In this document: piece after piece, positions 9,416-19,682 of the stretch
Position numbering within the stretch: position 1 is the stretch's first letter
Layout of the letters: every line of letters starts with the position of its first letter
Assembly (NCBI GenBank): GCA_030278955.1
Contig: JAOANR010000004.1
Span: 17,174,526 to 17,238,525 of the forward strand
Source: Hygrophila difformis
Lineage: Eukaryota > Streptophyta > Magnoliopsida > Lamiales > Acanthaceae
Direction: 5' to 3'
Length of the DNA stretch: 64,000 nt
Translations under genes and position numbers: made by a program
Notes under the pieces: model-generated
Databases searched by the model: none
Told to the model about the DNA's origin: nothing
The model's input: only the letters and a program-made list of their open reading frames with translations

Positions 9416-12400
9416 TTGAAACTTTCTCCGGGATGGGACGTGCATATCCCTCCAGAAGAAAGATCGATAGTCGCTGCATCGATAGAAAGGGACTACTATC
9501 ACTTCCTGAAGAAGTTTTGGATAAGGATGATGGGGCATGCCCCTCAAGACGAAAAGACAACTCCTGAAGTCCACCATGAACGCATCCAATTGAAGTTCAA
9601 AGAGCACAGGGCTGTGTGGAATCGGCATGTGGAAAAAGGAACGAAAGATCCAAATATAGCTGACTTTGACATCATCATCCCTAACCAGATCATAGATCCT
9701 CAAGTTCGGATGGCCTTCGAGCACAAGCAGATGGATCTAAGCAGGGTTATCAACAGTGGGGCCATCATGATGTATGAAGCATTCCCATTCAAGTGGAATC
9801 CGTATCTTTTTGAAGCAAAAGGACCAGTGGAGCAGAGGTGGATTACAGATCTGGCTCGTGCCAGGCATCGAGAGCTGACCTTCAATCTGTACAAACGCCT
9901 CAAAAACGCTGAGAAATTTGAGCAAAGCCGCAACACCTCATTGTTGAACACAATGAGGAAAATGATCAAGGATGCATGCGATCAATGGGACGAACTGACT
10001 ACGGTCTGGGGAAAAGGCAATCCAAGTATCACTAAGTCCTTTCTGGAAGAAGGAGTAGTATTACCTGCAGATGAGGTACTTGAAACCATCTTCACACATA
10101 GAAGGTATGGACGGTACGGAACAAACAAAGATGATGAATTTCCCCAGCACATAGCAGTATTAAGGGACCAGCTGCAAGTGGATATACGCAAAGGTGGCTG
10201 GAAACCCAAAAAGAAAAATGAAAGGCAGTTCAATTTACTATCCAAAACTGAGGCTGGGTTGTATCTCACGTACGATTTGGCAGAAGACATGTCCTACCTG
10301 GAAGGAATTCAAAAGGATCTGGTAGGAGCCATGATGAATCAGTATAGGGACTCCTACTGGGAATTGATCATGGAAATGGACAAGTTTGCACTTGAATACT
10401 GTAATAGTACTGCAAATGGAAAGAAGGTCTTGCACTACAACAACAACATTCGGAGTAAGTTCTGCTCCAAGATCAAGAAGGACTGGGAGGACCAACTGAG
10501 GAGAATCACTCAAAAGAGTTTCATTGAGGACTATTTACAGCGCGCCGAGAAGCAACTAGGCTACGAGGGTGAACCAAACAGAGGAGAGGATCCCGATGCT
10601 GAGATTGATGCATATTTTTCCACTCCCCCTGAAGCCAACCCACAGCCTACCCAGCCAGCAGTACAAGCTTCGGCATTACCACCAAGAGGACAGACTGAAG
10701 TACAAAAAGTTGCTACGTCCGAGCCAGTGGTGCAGCAAGAAGCAGCCCGGACTCCAGTACAGCCAGCTCAGATTGAAATGACAACACCTGCTGCAGCACC
10801 TGCCACCACTAAGGCACCCATACAGCCCGAGAAAGCCTCCACTACTGTGGTTACATCTGAAAGTCAGCCAGCACCTCAACCGGGAACGAGGAGAAGGTTG
10901 GTGAAATCTGCTGACAAAGATAAACCAGCAAGAGCTCCGGAAAAGAAAGTGGAGATCAAGGAGCCTGAACCAACTGTTAGGAAAGTGGCAGAGCCCACAG
11001 ATCCCAAAGACAGGGATAAGAAGCCGATGCCACCACCACCTCCGAAAAAGAAGCATCAAGTGGCATTCGATGCTGAGCTAGCCATGAAGATGCAAAATGA
11101 TGAATTTGCATTAGCTGGTTTGCTGGATCAAGTAACAGGTGGTTCGGGAGTAGAGAAGGTGACTGAGGAAGAACGCCTGGAAATGGAAAAGAAAGCTGCA
11201 GAGGAAGAGCAAATTAGAAAGAACATTCAGCAGACGAGAGACGATCAAACAGACTGGCACACGAGCGACGACGAATCTGTCGGATCCATTCGACCTGTCG
11301 AGTTTTGGTCTGAGAATACTGTGAGGCAAAGAATGGGCGTTTCAAAGGAATATGGGAAGAAAAAGCTGAGTGAAGAACAGGTTCAGATCAAGTTCAATGG
11401 CAACAAAGAGAATGCAGAAAAGTATAAGAAGTTGCAGAAAATGATAGTGCCAGATAAAGGATTCAGACCCGATGCATTGTCACACCCCACTGTTGAGACT
11501 TTCTACAGAAATCAAGAGTGGGGTAACTTCATGCTGCATCACGACGAAGATGGCTTCGTGGAGCTAACAAAGGAATTCTTCTGCAACATTGATAAAGATG
11601 CCAGAACAACATGGATCCGTGGCCAACTGATTAACATTGCACCTGACTGGCTAAATCAGTTCTTTGGGACTCCATATATCCAAAGTGAATTTCCCCCTGA
11701 TGAGATCATGACAAAGAGAGCCAAAACGAGTGAATATGCGAAGTATGCAACCTTGGCTAACAGCATGACAAGCGTGACTGCCCCAGGACACACATTCAAT
11801 GCAAAATGGCTGCGAATACAGTTCATGCCAACTTATGAGTTCTACATGTCCAAGATCCGGCCCAACTCGCATCCGCACACCACATCCGGGAATGTACTAA
11901 TGGGATTTGCAAGAATGTGGAGCGGAGCAAAACTAAATATAGGGAGGCATGTATTCGAGGTGATGATAACCCGGATAAAGGATAGACAGGTGCTATGCTA
12001 TCCAAATATGATTAGGAGAATTTGCATAGCTCAGGGAGTTGATTTGAGCGCTTTTGAGGGTGACACAGTGGTGAAAGTGAACCCACCTATCAGTGTGCCA
12101 AGACTTCCCCTGTGTGAGAGTATCAGATATTCCCTTCCCCAACTGTTCGTCAGAGGAGATTCAGACGCTCAATCCTCTTTCATATCGGGTGGGCAGGCAT
12201 CGAGAAAGAGAAAGAGACAGCCCAAGACAAAGAAGGGAACACAGAAAACCTGTGCTGATGCAGGACCTTCGAATGTTCAAGAAGAGCCCCCTGCGGACCA
12301 AGAACGGACAGAGATTCCAATTCCACCTCCTACTCAACCTCAACCTCAGATGCCCCCTCAAAGCCAGAACGTATCACAATTCCCTGCTGATTCCCAAACA

Positions 12401-12796
12401 ATTGAGATTGTGAGCAAGATGAGTCAATCTATGCTCGAGGGAATGAAGTCCATGTCTAATGTAGTTATGGCAAGCCAAGAGGAACAGCGGAAAAGGGCAG
12501 AAGAGGAGCGTGAAGAGCGAAGGAGGGAAAGAGAAGAAGAACGCCAAGAGCGTATGAGAGAAAAGGAAGAGAAACGAAAGGAGAAGCAGGAGAAGGAAAA
12601 GAAAGAGGCGGAATTCAGGCAGATGATGATGGAAAGGGAAGAGCGCATGCATAGAGAAAGAGTGGAAAGTGAAGAAAAGCAGCGCAAGATGATGGAAACA
12701 CTGATGCAAGCACTCATCAGTCAACTCCCCAAGCCACCCCCACCTCCATCAGATGTAGCAGAGCCGTCGAATCAGCCAGGAAAGAAAGCAGATTAA
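9416..12796 (+). CDS. Element A gag-like protein with plant-transposon domain and coiled-coil tail
   Basis: A 1126-codon open frame is the only long ORF of element A. Residues about 1-380 are hydrophilic with no family I can name. About 390-560 is low-complexity Pro/Gln/Lys. About 700-880 resembles the 'putative plant transposon protein' domain found beside Athila/Tat elements (segments WIRGQLINIAPDWLNQFFG and KLNIGRHVFEVMI). About 1015-1105 is a Glu/Arg/Lys coiled coil ending in a Pro-rich tail. No CCHC knuckle, protease or RT motif is present. The frame is open from 9293, but the codon at 9416 is TTG, and the first in-frame ATG is at 9527-9529 (codon 38). The true start may therefore be internal, or supplied by an upstream exon through an acceptor such as TTTTTCAG near 9258. 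Probable role: structural, Gag-like, in the particle of a non-autonomous element; this is inference. Confidence 0.7.
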   Translation: MKLSPGWDVHIPPEERSIVAASIERDYYHFLKKFWIRMMGHAPQDEKTTPEVHHERIQLKFKEHRAVWNRHVEKGTKDPNIADFDIIIPNQIIDPQVRMAFEHKQMDLSRVINSGAIMMYEAFPFKWNPYLFEAKGPVEQRWITDLARARHRELTFNLYKRLKNAEKFEQSRNTSLLNTMRKMIKDACDQWDELTTVWGKGNPSITKSFLEEGVVLPADEVLETIFTHRRYGRYGTNKDDEFPQHIAVLRDQLQVDIRKGGWKPKKKNERQFNLLSKTEAGLYLTYDLAEDMSYLEGIQKDLVGAMMNQYRDSYWELIMEMDKFALEYCNSTANGKKVLHYNNNIRSKFCSKIKKDWEDQLRRITQKSFIEDYLQRAEKQLGYEGEPNRGEDPDAEIDAYFSTPPEANPQPTQPAVQASALPPRGQTEVQKVATSEPVVQQEAARTPVQPAQIEMTTPAAAPATTKAPIQPEKASTTVVTSESQPAPQPGTRRRLVKSADKDKPARAPEKKVEIKEPEPTVRKVAEPTDPKDRDKKPMPPPPPKKKHQVAFDAELAMKMQNDEFALAGLLDQVTGGSGVEKVTEEERLEMEKKAAEEEQIRKNIQQTRDDQTDWHTSDDESVGSIRPVEFWSENTVRQRMGVSKEYGKKKLSEEQVQIKFNGNKENAEKYKKLQKMIVPDKGFRPDALSHPTVETFYRNQEWGNFMLHHDEDGFVELTKEFFCNIDKDARTTWIRGQLINIAPDWLNQFFGTPYIQSEFPPDEIMTKRAKTSEYAKYATLANSMTSVTAPGHTFNAKWLRIQFMPTYEFYMSKIRPNSHPHTTSGNVLMGFARMWSGAKLNIGRHVFEVMITRIKDRQVLCYPNMIRRICIAQGVDLSAFEGDTVVKVNPPISVPRLPLCESIRYSLPQLFVRGDSDAQSSFISGGQASRKRKRQPKTKKGTQKTCADAGPSNVQEEPPADQERTEIPIPPPTQPQPQMPPQSQNVSQFPADSQTIEIVSKMSQSMLEGMKSMSNVVMASQEEQRKRAEEEREERRREREEERQERMREKEEKRKEKQEKEKKEAEFRQMMMEREERMHRERVESEEKQRKMMETLMQALISQLPKPPPPPSDVAEPSNQPGKKAD

Positions 12797-14445
12797 GTAT
12801 GTAATTGTCATTTCAAGCGAGCATAATTGTAAATATCATATAAGAGAATTTCATTTCCCTTGTGCAAAATCGTTCTGATTGCAATGGAATCTCTTGTAAT
12901 TGATATCATTCACTGTTTTAATTTTGGAATTTTGCAGTCCAAACAATTTTATTCTTGAAAAGATGTCTGCACAGTCCAAGATGAATAAGTGACTGTCAGG
13001 CAAAAAATATGCTGTTGACATACTTTGTATGTTAACAGTGCCTCTTTACTGCTTTAAAATTAAATGACCAGCAAAAATATGCATAAACTTGCTCTGAATT
13101 CACTTGTTGAATTTAGGCTTGTGATTAAGTCTTCAAACTTTCAAATTGGGATAATATAATTGAAGACATGCATGAAATGAATTCCTGAGGTTTTGAGCTA
13201 TAAAAATTCAATGATGCGATCAGCTTATTGGGTAATAAATCTGCATGTTAGAGATTTTGATTGAATAAATTGTTAGAATTAAGCTTTGATTAAATTTGAG
13301 AATATTGTATGACATGAATCAACCCAACCTTGTGAGAATTGAGCCATGAGTCACTTTTACTCATTCTTTTCTTTGATGTGTGAATCATTTTGATTAAAGG
13401 AAACTAGAACTTGCAATTGGGACCGATTCAAGACTATGACATATTCCCGAAATCGAGCATATGATCGAGGCACCTAGAAACCCAAAATTTTGGCCTTCGT
13501 TTGAAATCCAAACCCAAAAATATTTTCCCTTTAGAATTAACCACTTTGAGCCTTAAGCCTAATTTTTCTTTGAAGCCCTCTATAATATTCCAAGCCTTCT
13601 AAAAAGACCAAAAAAAAAAAAAAAAAAAAAAATTCAAACCCAAGTGAGTAAGAATGAATTTTATCAAGGCATTAAATTTATGATCATCAATTCATCAAAT
13701 CGGTATTCAAAAATCCGATCATAAAAAAAAAGAAAAGAAAAAAGAAGAGAAGAAGTTCATGTTGAATTCAATTCAACACAAAATAAATTGCAAATGACAA
13801 AGCAAATTAGACATAGTCTAATGTCATGCAATACGAAAAGAAAAGCAAAAGAAAGAAAGAAAAATATTGATGATCATAAATTTTCAAATAAAGATATGCC
13901 AAGTTATGATAGAATAAATTCTTGCCACTTCTTAGCCCAATAATTCCCTTTCCTACCTAATATTACAACCGTATGCCCCATTACAACCCTTAAATAAGAC
14001 CTCGTGATCTCGATTTGAAGAAATGAGCCGGTGGCGAGTTGGTCTAATTGCAAGCTTATGGGATAATTTAATTAAAATTGATTTTGAGTGTTCATTAATT
14101 AAACCCCATTGAGAGTGGGTGAATTTTCCGATTCTCTTATAAGTGAGGCTCTATTTCATCAAAAATGTTCATGTCATCCTCTAATTCTCATCCTTAATCT
14201 TGGCATCTTTCAAACATGATATTCATGAAGGATTAATAATGACGTTTGATTTGTAGGCCCGATATAGTGAGCAAGTATCATTTCATTAAACACTGCAATC
14301 AAGGGAATTTAATAACCTGAAATTTTTGATTGTCTTATCCCAATCCAAAAAGGATGTAATTTATGAAGCCACGAAAATGAATTGAATATGTAGAGTCCGT
14401 GTTCTTAGGAACATTGACTCTGACTGCTCGGGGACGATCAGTATT
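12797..14445 (+). other. Element A 3' untranslated region
   Basis: 1.65 kb without a long ORF. It contains a run of 22-23 A near 13611-13632 and several AAAAGAAAAG-type purine tracts (13720-13870), then AT-rich sequence up to the polypurine tract. No pol remnant was recognised. Confidence 0.6.
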
Positions 14446-14459
14446 AAATGTGAGGATGT
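14446..14459 (+). other. Element A polypurine tract
   Basis: AAATGTGAGGATGT directly before the 3' LTR start TGATAATGG. Its position fits the plus-strand primer site. The same motif occurs twice more in the leader. Confidence 0.7.
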
Positions 14460-17400
14460 TGATAATGGCCAGAAATGACCATTATTTTCAATCCATTTTC
14501 GTGTCTTAAACGGGCATTTGATCGCATTTCGGTCTTACATTAAGTAAGAAAGCAGTCGAATTGGACTGATTTATGCATAATTGTAAAAATAATAAGCTGA
14601 TGTGAAAAAGGCATAAATATGTGATTTTATTACATATTTATGTTAGAAAAATCCAAAAACATGAGAAAAAGAAAAGAAAAGAAGAAGGAATGAAAAAGAT
14701 GGGAAAAAGAGAGAAAAGCCCACAAAAAGAATACTTTCGGCCCATCTGGCCCAATCCGGCAGGCCCAGGAACACCTTTGTCGCGGAGGCCCCTTTGTCGC
14801 GATGCATGGTTCCGCGACAAAGGAGGGTTCCGCGACCAAGCAAGCTCAGATGAAGGAAAAGACCAGCCAGAGCCACCTGTCGCGATACCTTTGTCGCGAT
14901 GCCCTGTTCCGCGACAAAGGTCCGTTCCGCGACAAAGATGCATTTTTAGAGACACAAGACCCAGTCGAGAAGCTTTGCCACATGCAGTGTGTTCCGCGAC
15001 CAAACTTGGTGCTCCGAGACAAAGCTGTGATGTGTGTGATGTCTTGAGACACAATGGGCTCAAATCAAGGCCCATAAGCTTAGGGTTTCCCCTCTATAAA
15101 TATGAGGTGTTTCCTTTGAGCTAGAGGTTGGAAGAATTTTAGAGAAAATATACCTTCTTGAAGACAAGTTGGGGAGTTCAGTAGTTTAGTTTAGTTTAGG
15201 GTAGTTTAGTTAGATTTTTCTTGTATTATTTAATTCATGCACTAGTTAGATGTAGTTTATTGCACTTTGGTTAGATAGCCAGTTTACATCTTATTTCTTG
15301 TTCTAAACTTTTGTTTAAGGGTTTGTGGTGCCCAAATCATGGGTATGAACAACTCCATTTAATAATATGGGAAAACATTCTCCATTTGTGTCCCAAAATC
15401 ATGAAATGGGTCTCACACCCCATGGATCTTGATGTTTCGTTTTCCTTGGGTCATTTGATCCTCGTTTTGCATTTTAATGTCACTGCTTGGTGACTTTTTC
15501 TTGGGATAATGTTGCATGCTTATGGGTGACCAAGCTTAGATTAGGGTCTTTTAAGTTTTAAGTTTGTTTTATTTCCATTATATTTAAGCATGTTCTAGCT
15601 AGATTCATATTCTATTTTGTTATTTTGAGCTTAGTTTAGCTTTTGAATCTGAAATGGGTGAGATCACACATAATGCATGCCACTGTTCCACTTTACTTTT
15701 CTGACATGTGTACTGGACACACCTTTGTCGCGGAACAACTCTTGTCGCAGAACCACGTTCCGCGACAAAATGACACTTTGGCGACAAAGGTGCCAAAGAA
15801 CATTTGTTAGCCACTATTTAAAACCCTTGGTCGCGAAACAACCCTTGGCGCGGAACCACGTTCCGCGACAAAATCCTGATTAGCGACCAAGGACCCAAAT
15901 GCTTGTGATTTTATTCTGGATGGGCTTTGTCGCGAAGCAACCTTGTCGCAGAACCACGTTCCGCGACAAAACCTCTTGTTCTGCGACAAGAATTATGCCT
16001 TGTCCAATTTTCAACCTTTTTGTCGCTATGCCCCTTGTCGCGGAACCACGTTCCGCGACAAATTTTCTTTACTTAGCGACAAAGCAAACCCTAAATTTTC
16101 AGAATCCCATTTCTCTTATTGCCCACCCCCTTGTCGCGAAACCTTTGTCGCGGAGCCACGCTCCGCGACACAAATTCTGCATCGCGACAAGGTGGCACCT
16201 TTTTGCCAAATTTTCATTCTTCATCCCACTCCTTTAATTAATTGAACCTTTATATTAATATTTTGAGGTTGAAATCCAATGATCTCAACCCATGATTAAG
16301 TTGATATGAAGAATTTTGTTCAAATTCCCATTAAAAGATTTTTCTACAAATGATTAAACTCTTATGATCTAAGTATATAATCCGGACTGTAATTAGTTAA
16401 TTATGGAATGAAAGATTATTTAGACCATAAAGAGTAATTATGGAATCATTTCCATACCCTTGCATGAGAAACCAATGTCTCTCATGCAAGATGACCCAAA
16501 ACATTTTATTTTATTTTATTTATTTTGCCTTTTCCGTGTTGTGTGAAACAGCTAGTAAGAGATATAACAGACTAATGTTGGCGGGTAGTCCCACACGGAT
16601 AACTAGCTCGTGGTCTGTATATTAATTATTAGATGTTATTTTGCATGGTCTGGATAGCGGTCAGTGGAAGCCTTGGCGGTTCGTCCATCTGGGATTACAA
16701 TAGTTGCTCAGCTGATTCCTATCCGGATACAGTTTCTTTTCTTTATTTTAATTTCAAACCTGAATTTTGAGCTGCAGTAGTATCAAACGATGTCGATCAA
16801 CATTGCTTGAATAGTATTACAGTAAGAAAACATGTAGGTTTTTCTCTCATTTCACAGATAGTAGGGGTCTTAATGATAGCGATCACTGTTATTAAGATCC
16901 TCTGCTGTCTAAAATCATCCCACCTGGAATAGTCAGGACCTGGATAGCAGATGTTTGCAGTCCGGATTATCTTGACTATTCTTGTCATCTTTTTAGCCAA
17001 AATAAATTCTTCTCATCTCCGGCTATTTCATCTCTGTGTGTCAACTTCTGTCTAAACCCGCCTTATATTTTGGGTTATTTATTTTACACTTCTCTATAAA
17101 TTTATGCATGATATTATTATGTAGATATTGTGGTCAATATTGTTTTGGGATCCTTCCCTTGGACACAGGAGTCTTGAGTTTAATCAGATGTCTCATAATA
17201 AATTTCCAACAAAAATTCATTTATAAATCCGGATCTGAGTAAGGGATAAATTCCACAGTTATGACTAATTCATATCCGACTGGGGGTTGATTTTGGGAAA
17301 TTAGAAGCAGAGTCAGCGATTAGGTCTCACCTAGACTGAAAGGATCTGTGTTTTAATTGAGAGTCTAGTACCTGATAGGGAATGCTTTTCAGATTTATTA

Positions 17401-19256
17401 TTTTCCAAAATTGATGTTTGTTGGAAATCTTGTACTCCCTCCGTTTTTTTTTAAGTTCACCATTAGCATAGTAGATACTATTCATTGAGTAACTTTAATT
17501 CAATTTTTTCATATAGTTATATAAGATAAAACATAGTCAAGTGAGATCTTGTTAGATTCGTCTAATCACGTAGTTTTGGAATATCAATTTTTTATAATAT
17601 TTACTTATATATAATATGAGATATTGATGATTGAAAATGTACATTGGATTGCGTGTAGTGCAGGATGGGTGAAGTTAAAAAAAAAAACGGAGGGAGTATT
17701 AAATATTGCACTGGATCAGATTCCACTTGGATTCCGATAAGGTGTAATAGATAATACTAGAGGAACAACATTTGGGCCTTGGTTATTTTTTAAGGTAAGG
17801 ATGAGTATTCTTTCGACTACTATCCTCTTCCGCCAAAGCCTATTTTTGAGTCCTAAGTGAGTGCATCCGGAACGAACTGATTTATTAGTTCGTTTCATTA
17901 GTTTGTATCTCATAACCACCCGACGGGAAGTGAACACTGCAAGCGGTTCACCGAGAATAGGGAATTCTTGATCCACACCCAGTCATTCTGACTGGGGGCT
18001 TTCTTTTACTACCAGGGTCAGACTTTCAAAAACCTCCGAGTGATAGGATTTTAAATGCTTTCTTTATTGCTTTCTTTTAAAATGCTTCCGTTAGAGGTCA
18101 CTCGGTTGTATTGAGAGTTGTGTAACTGCTACTAGGACTGAGAGTTAAGGGATAGTTCAGGGCTTGATTAGAATCTTTGGGTGTGACATGGGGGAATGAT
18201 AGCAGTACTTGACACTTCAATAAATGATCTGTCAGGTGTTGCTTGTCCACCACAGATAAATGACACGCTCTGACGGGAGCAGTTGTGAGTCTGTGGTATC
18301 TTAGAATTTGTTGCCTTAAGAGCATGTAAACTCTTACTGTAAGTACCTGTCTGTTAAAGGGAACATGGTATAGAGAGCATGAGAATTAGCTAATTGATGG
18401 ATTATCCCAAGCTAAAATCTGTGTATTAAAATGGAAGTTTAACTGTGTCTCATCTGAATCTTGTCCAATCTTTATTATTTTCTTCCTGACTCTTTTGTCT
18501 CATTTTAAATCTGCTTTCTTAGATAATCTTACCACTTTCTTAGAATAATTCTATTGCTTTCTTAGATTAAATTTAATTCGCTTTCTAGAATAATTTTATC
18601 TGCATTATTTTAATTGCCTTCATAATCTAATTTAAATTATGTCAAGTAGTTGTTAATCATTTCTCAACTTGAATTGAGTAACCGAGTGGAAAATCTTAGT
18701 AAATGACGTGGGCCCTGCTTCTATCGCACATCCTCCAGTGAACGATCCGGTCTTACTATAAATTACTGCAATTTTTGACACCGTGCGCTTTCGGGCCACA
18801 GTTTCTTACACACGAGCAATAAAAACATGAATACTTATAAATATATCCCTAATCACAACCCCGCCATCATAAATTGGTTTCATTAAATAAGAACTAAACC
18901 AGGATCATGATTTTTCGGAAAATACTCATGCAGTGGGAATCAGCCAAAAGTTTCATGGCAGGAAATCTTATGGCAAGAATTGATGAGAAGTATCATGGCA
19001 TATTTGCCGGGGATCCTCAGTGTGACAGGCTGAAGGTCAACCTATCCCGGCTGTGCCATGCGATTTGTCAACATTTCATGACAGAGAGGGCCACATTGCC
19101 ATTTGAAACCAAAGCACCATGCTTGAGTAATAAAAAGACTAATAATCTTGATATATCCCTAAACCCTTTCCCGTGAATCATAACTCTTTTCATTTAATAA
19201 ATCTAACCTGGTATATTTTAGAAATGCTCGTGTGGACGAAATTGTCAAAAGTTTCA
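14460..19256 (+). repeat. Element A 3' LTR
   Basis: Second LTR copy, starting TGATAATGGCC after the polypurine tract and ending GTTTCA before the 3' TSD ACCAT. It is 265 bp longer than the 5' LTR. A MITE at 17435-17696 with its 2-bp target duplication accounts for 264 of these, and a single-base indel for the rest. Confidence 0.95.
17435..17696. mobile_element. Stowaway MITE in element A 3' LTR
   Basis: 262 bp with terminal inverted repeats starting CTCCCTCCGTTTTTT and ending AAAACGGAGGGAG, flanked by TA on both sides (17433-17434 and 17697-17698). The other LTR has a single TA at the empty site, which proves insertion after the retrotransposon. Stowaway MITEs are mobilised by Tc1/mariner transposases. 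No coding capacity. Confidence 0.95.
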
Positions 19257-19261
19257 ACCAT

Positions 19262-19682
19262 GTTTTAACATCATTTATATTATTTTATCTAATTATTGAA
19301 TTTATTTATTTAATTAATATTAATTTTATTTTTTCAATTCATTGAATTTCTTCTATTTTATTTTATTAATTTAATTGTATAATTTTATTAGTTTGTAAAG
19401 TTAATTGTCCTTTCTTTTTTTATTTATTTTTAATTTTTCTATTACTTAAATAATGAATTTAGTTCATTTTTTATAAGATATTTCAATATTAAAATTTATT
19501 TTTTTAATTTCTAAATAAATTTATTATATTAAGAACTTATGTTATTTTAAATTTATTTTATAATTTTATAACAATAATGATATTGTTAATCTATTTTAAT
19601 TTTATTCATTTTATTTTTCTGTTATTTTATATTTAAATAATTATTTTAATTAATTATATTTTATTTTTGGTGTGTACCGGCC
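19262..19682. other. AT-rich right remnant of the 8-bp-TSD insertion
   Basis: 420 bp of strongly AT-rich sequence between the element A TSD and the right TSD copy in the RPA1-like gene. No ORF. It ends TTTTTGGTGTGTACCGGCC. It should be the right half of the element whose left half is 731-2153. Confidence 0.5.

Larger units (their letters stand above)
2154..19256 (+). mobile_element. Element A: pol-less Athila-like Ty3/gypsy LTR retrotransposon
   Basis: This is a complete 17.1-kb LTR element. It has TG...CA LTRs at 2154-6685 (4532 bp) and 14460-19256 (4797 bp). The target duplication ACCAT is at 2149-2153 and 19257-19261. A primer site complementary to the 3' end of tRNA-Asp follows the 5' LTR, and a purine-rich tract precedes the 3' LTR. 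tRNA-Asp priming is typical of the Athila lineage. The internal region (7.77 kb) holds one long ORF (9416-12796). I see no protease, reverse transcriptase, RNase H or integrase motif in it, so the element is non-autonomous. The LTRs differ at few positions apart from one Stowaway insertion, so the insertion is fairly recent. LTRs of this size are seen in Ogre/Tat and some Athila elements. Confidence 0.85.
731..19682. mobile_element. Composite insertion with 8-bp TSD inside the RPA1-like exon
   Basis: The gene sequence stops at TTCCAAGT (723-730) and resumes at TTCCAAGT (19683-19690). Joining the two flanks restores an open zinc-ribbon exon, so the material between them is an insertion with an 8-bp target duplication. 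Removing element A (2154-19256 plus one 5-bp ACCAT copy) leaves about 1.8 kb: 731-2153 and 19262-19682. The left end begins AGGGGTGATATCGAG, and the right end finishes GTGTGTACCGGCC. These are not clear inverted repeats. An 8-bp TSD fits hAT (or a Mutator-like element), and TCGAG-rich termini are common in hAT MITEs, but the class is not settled. Confidence 0.65.

Noticed and set aside
6704..14445. Hidden pol in element A
   Set aside because: I looked for D(S/T)GA, YxDD-type, RNase H and HHCC/DD35E motifs in the reading frames of the internal region and saw none.
731..19682. Helitron origin of the insertion in the RPA1-like gene
   Set aside because: Helitrons make no target duplication and insert at AT. 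Here there is a perfect 8-bp duplication. No CTRR end with hairpin was seen.
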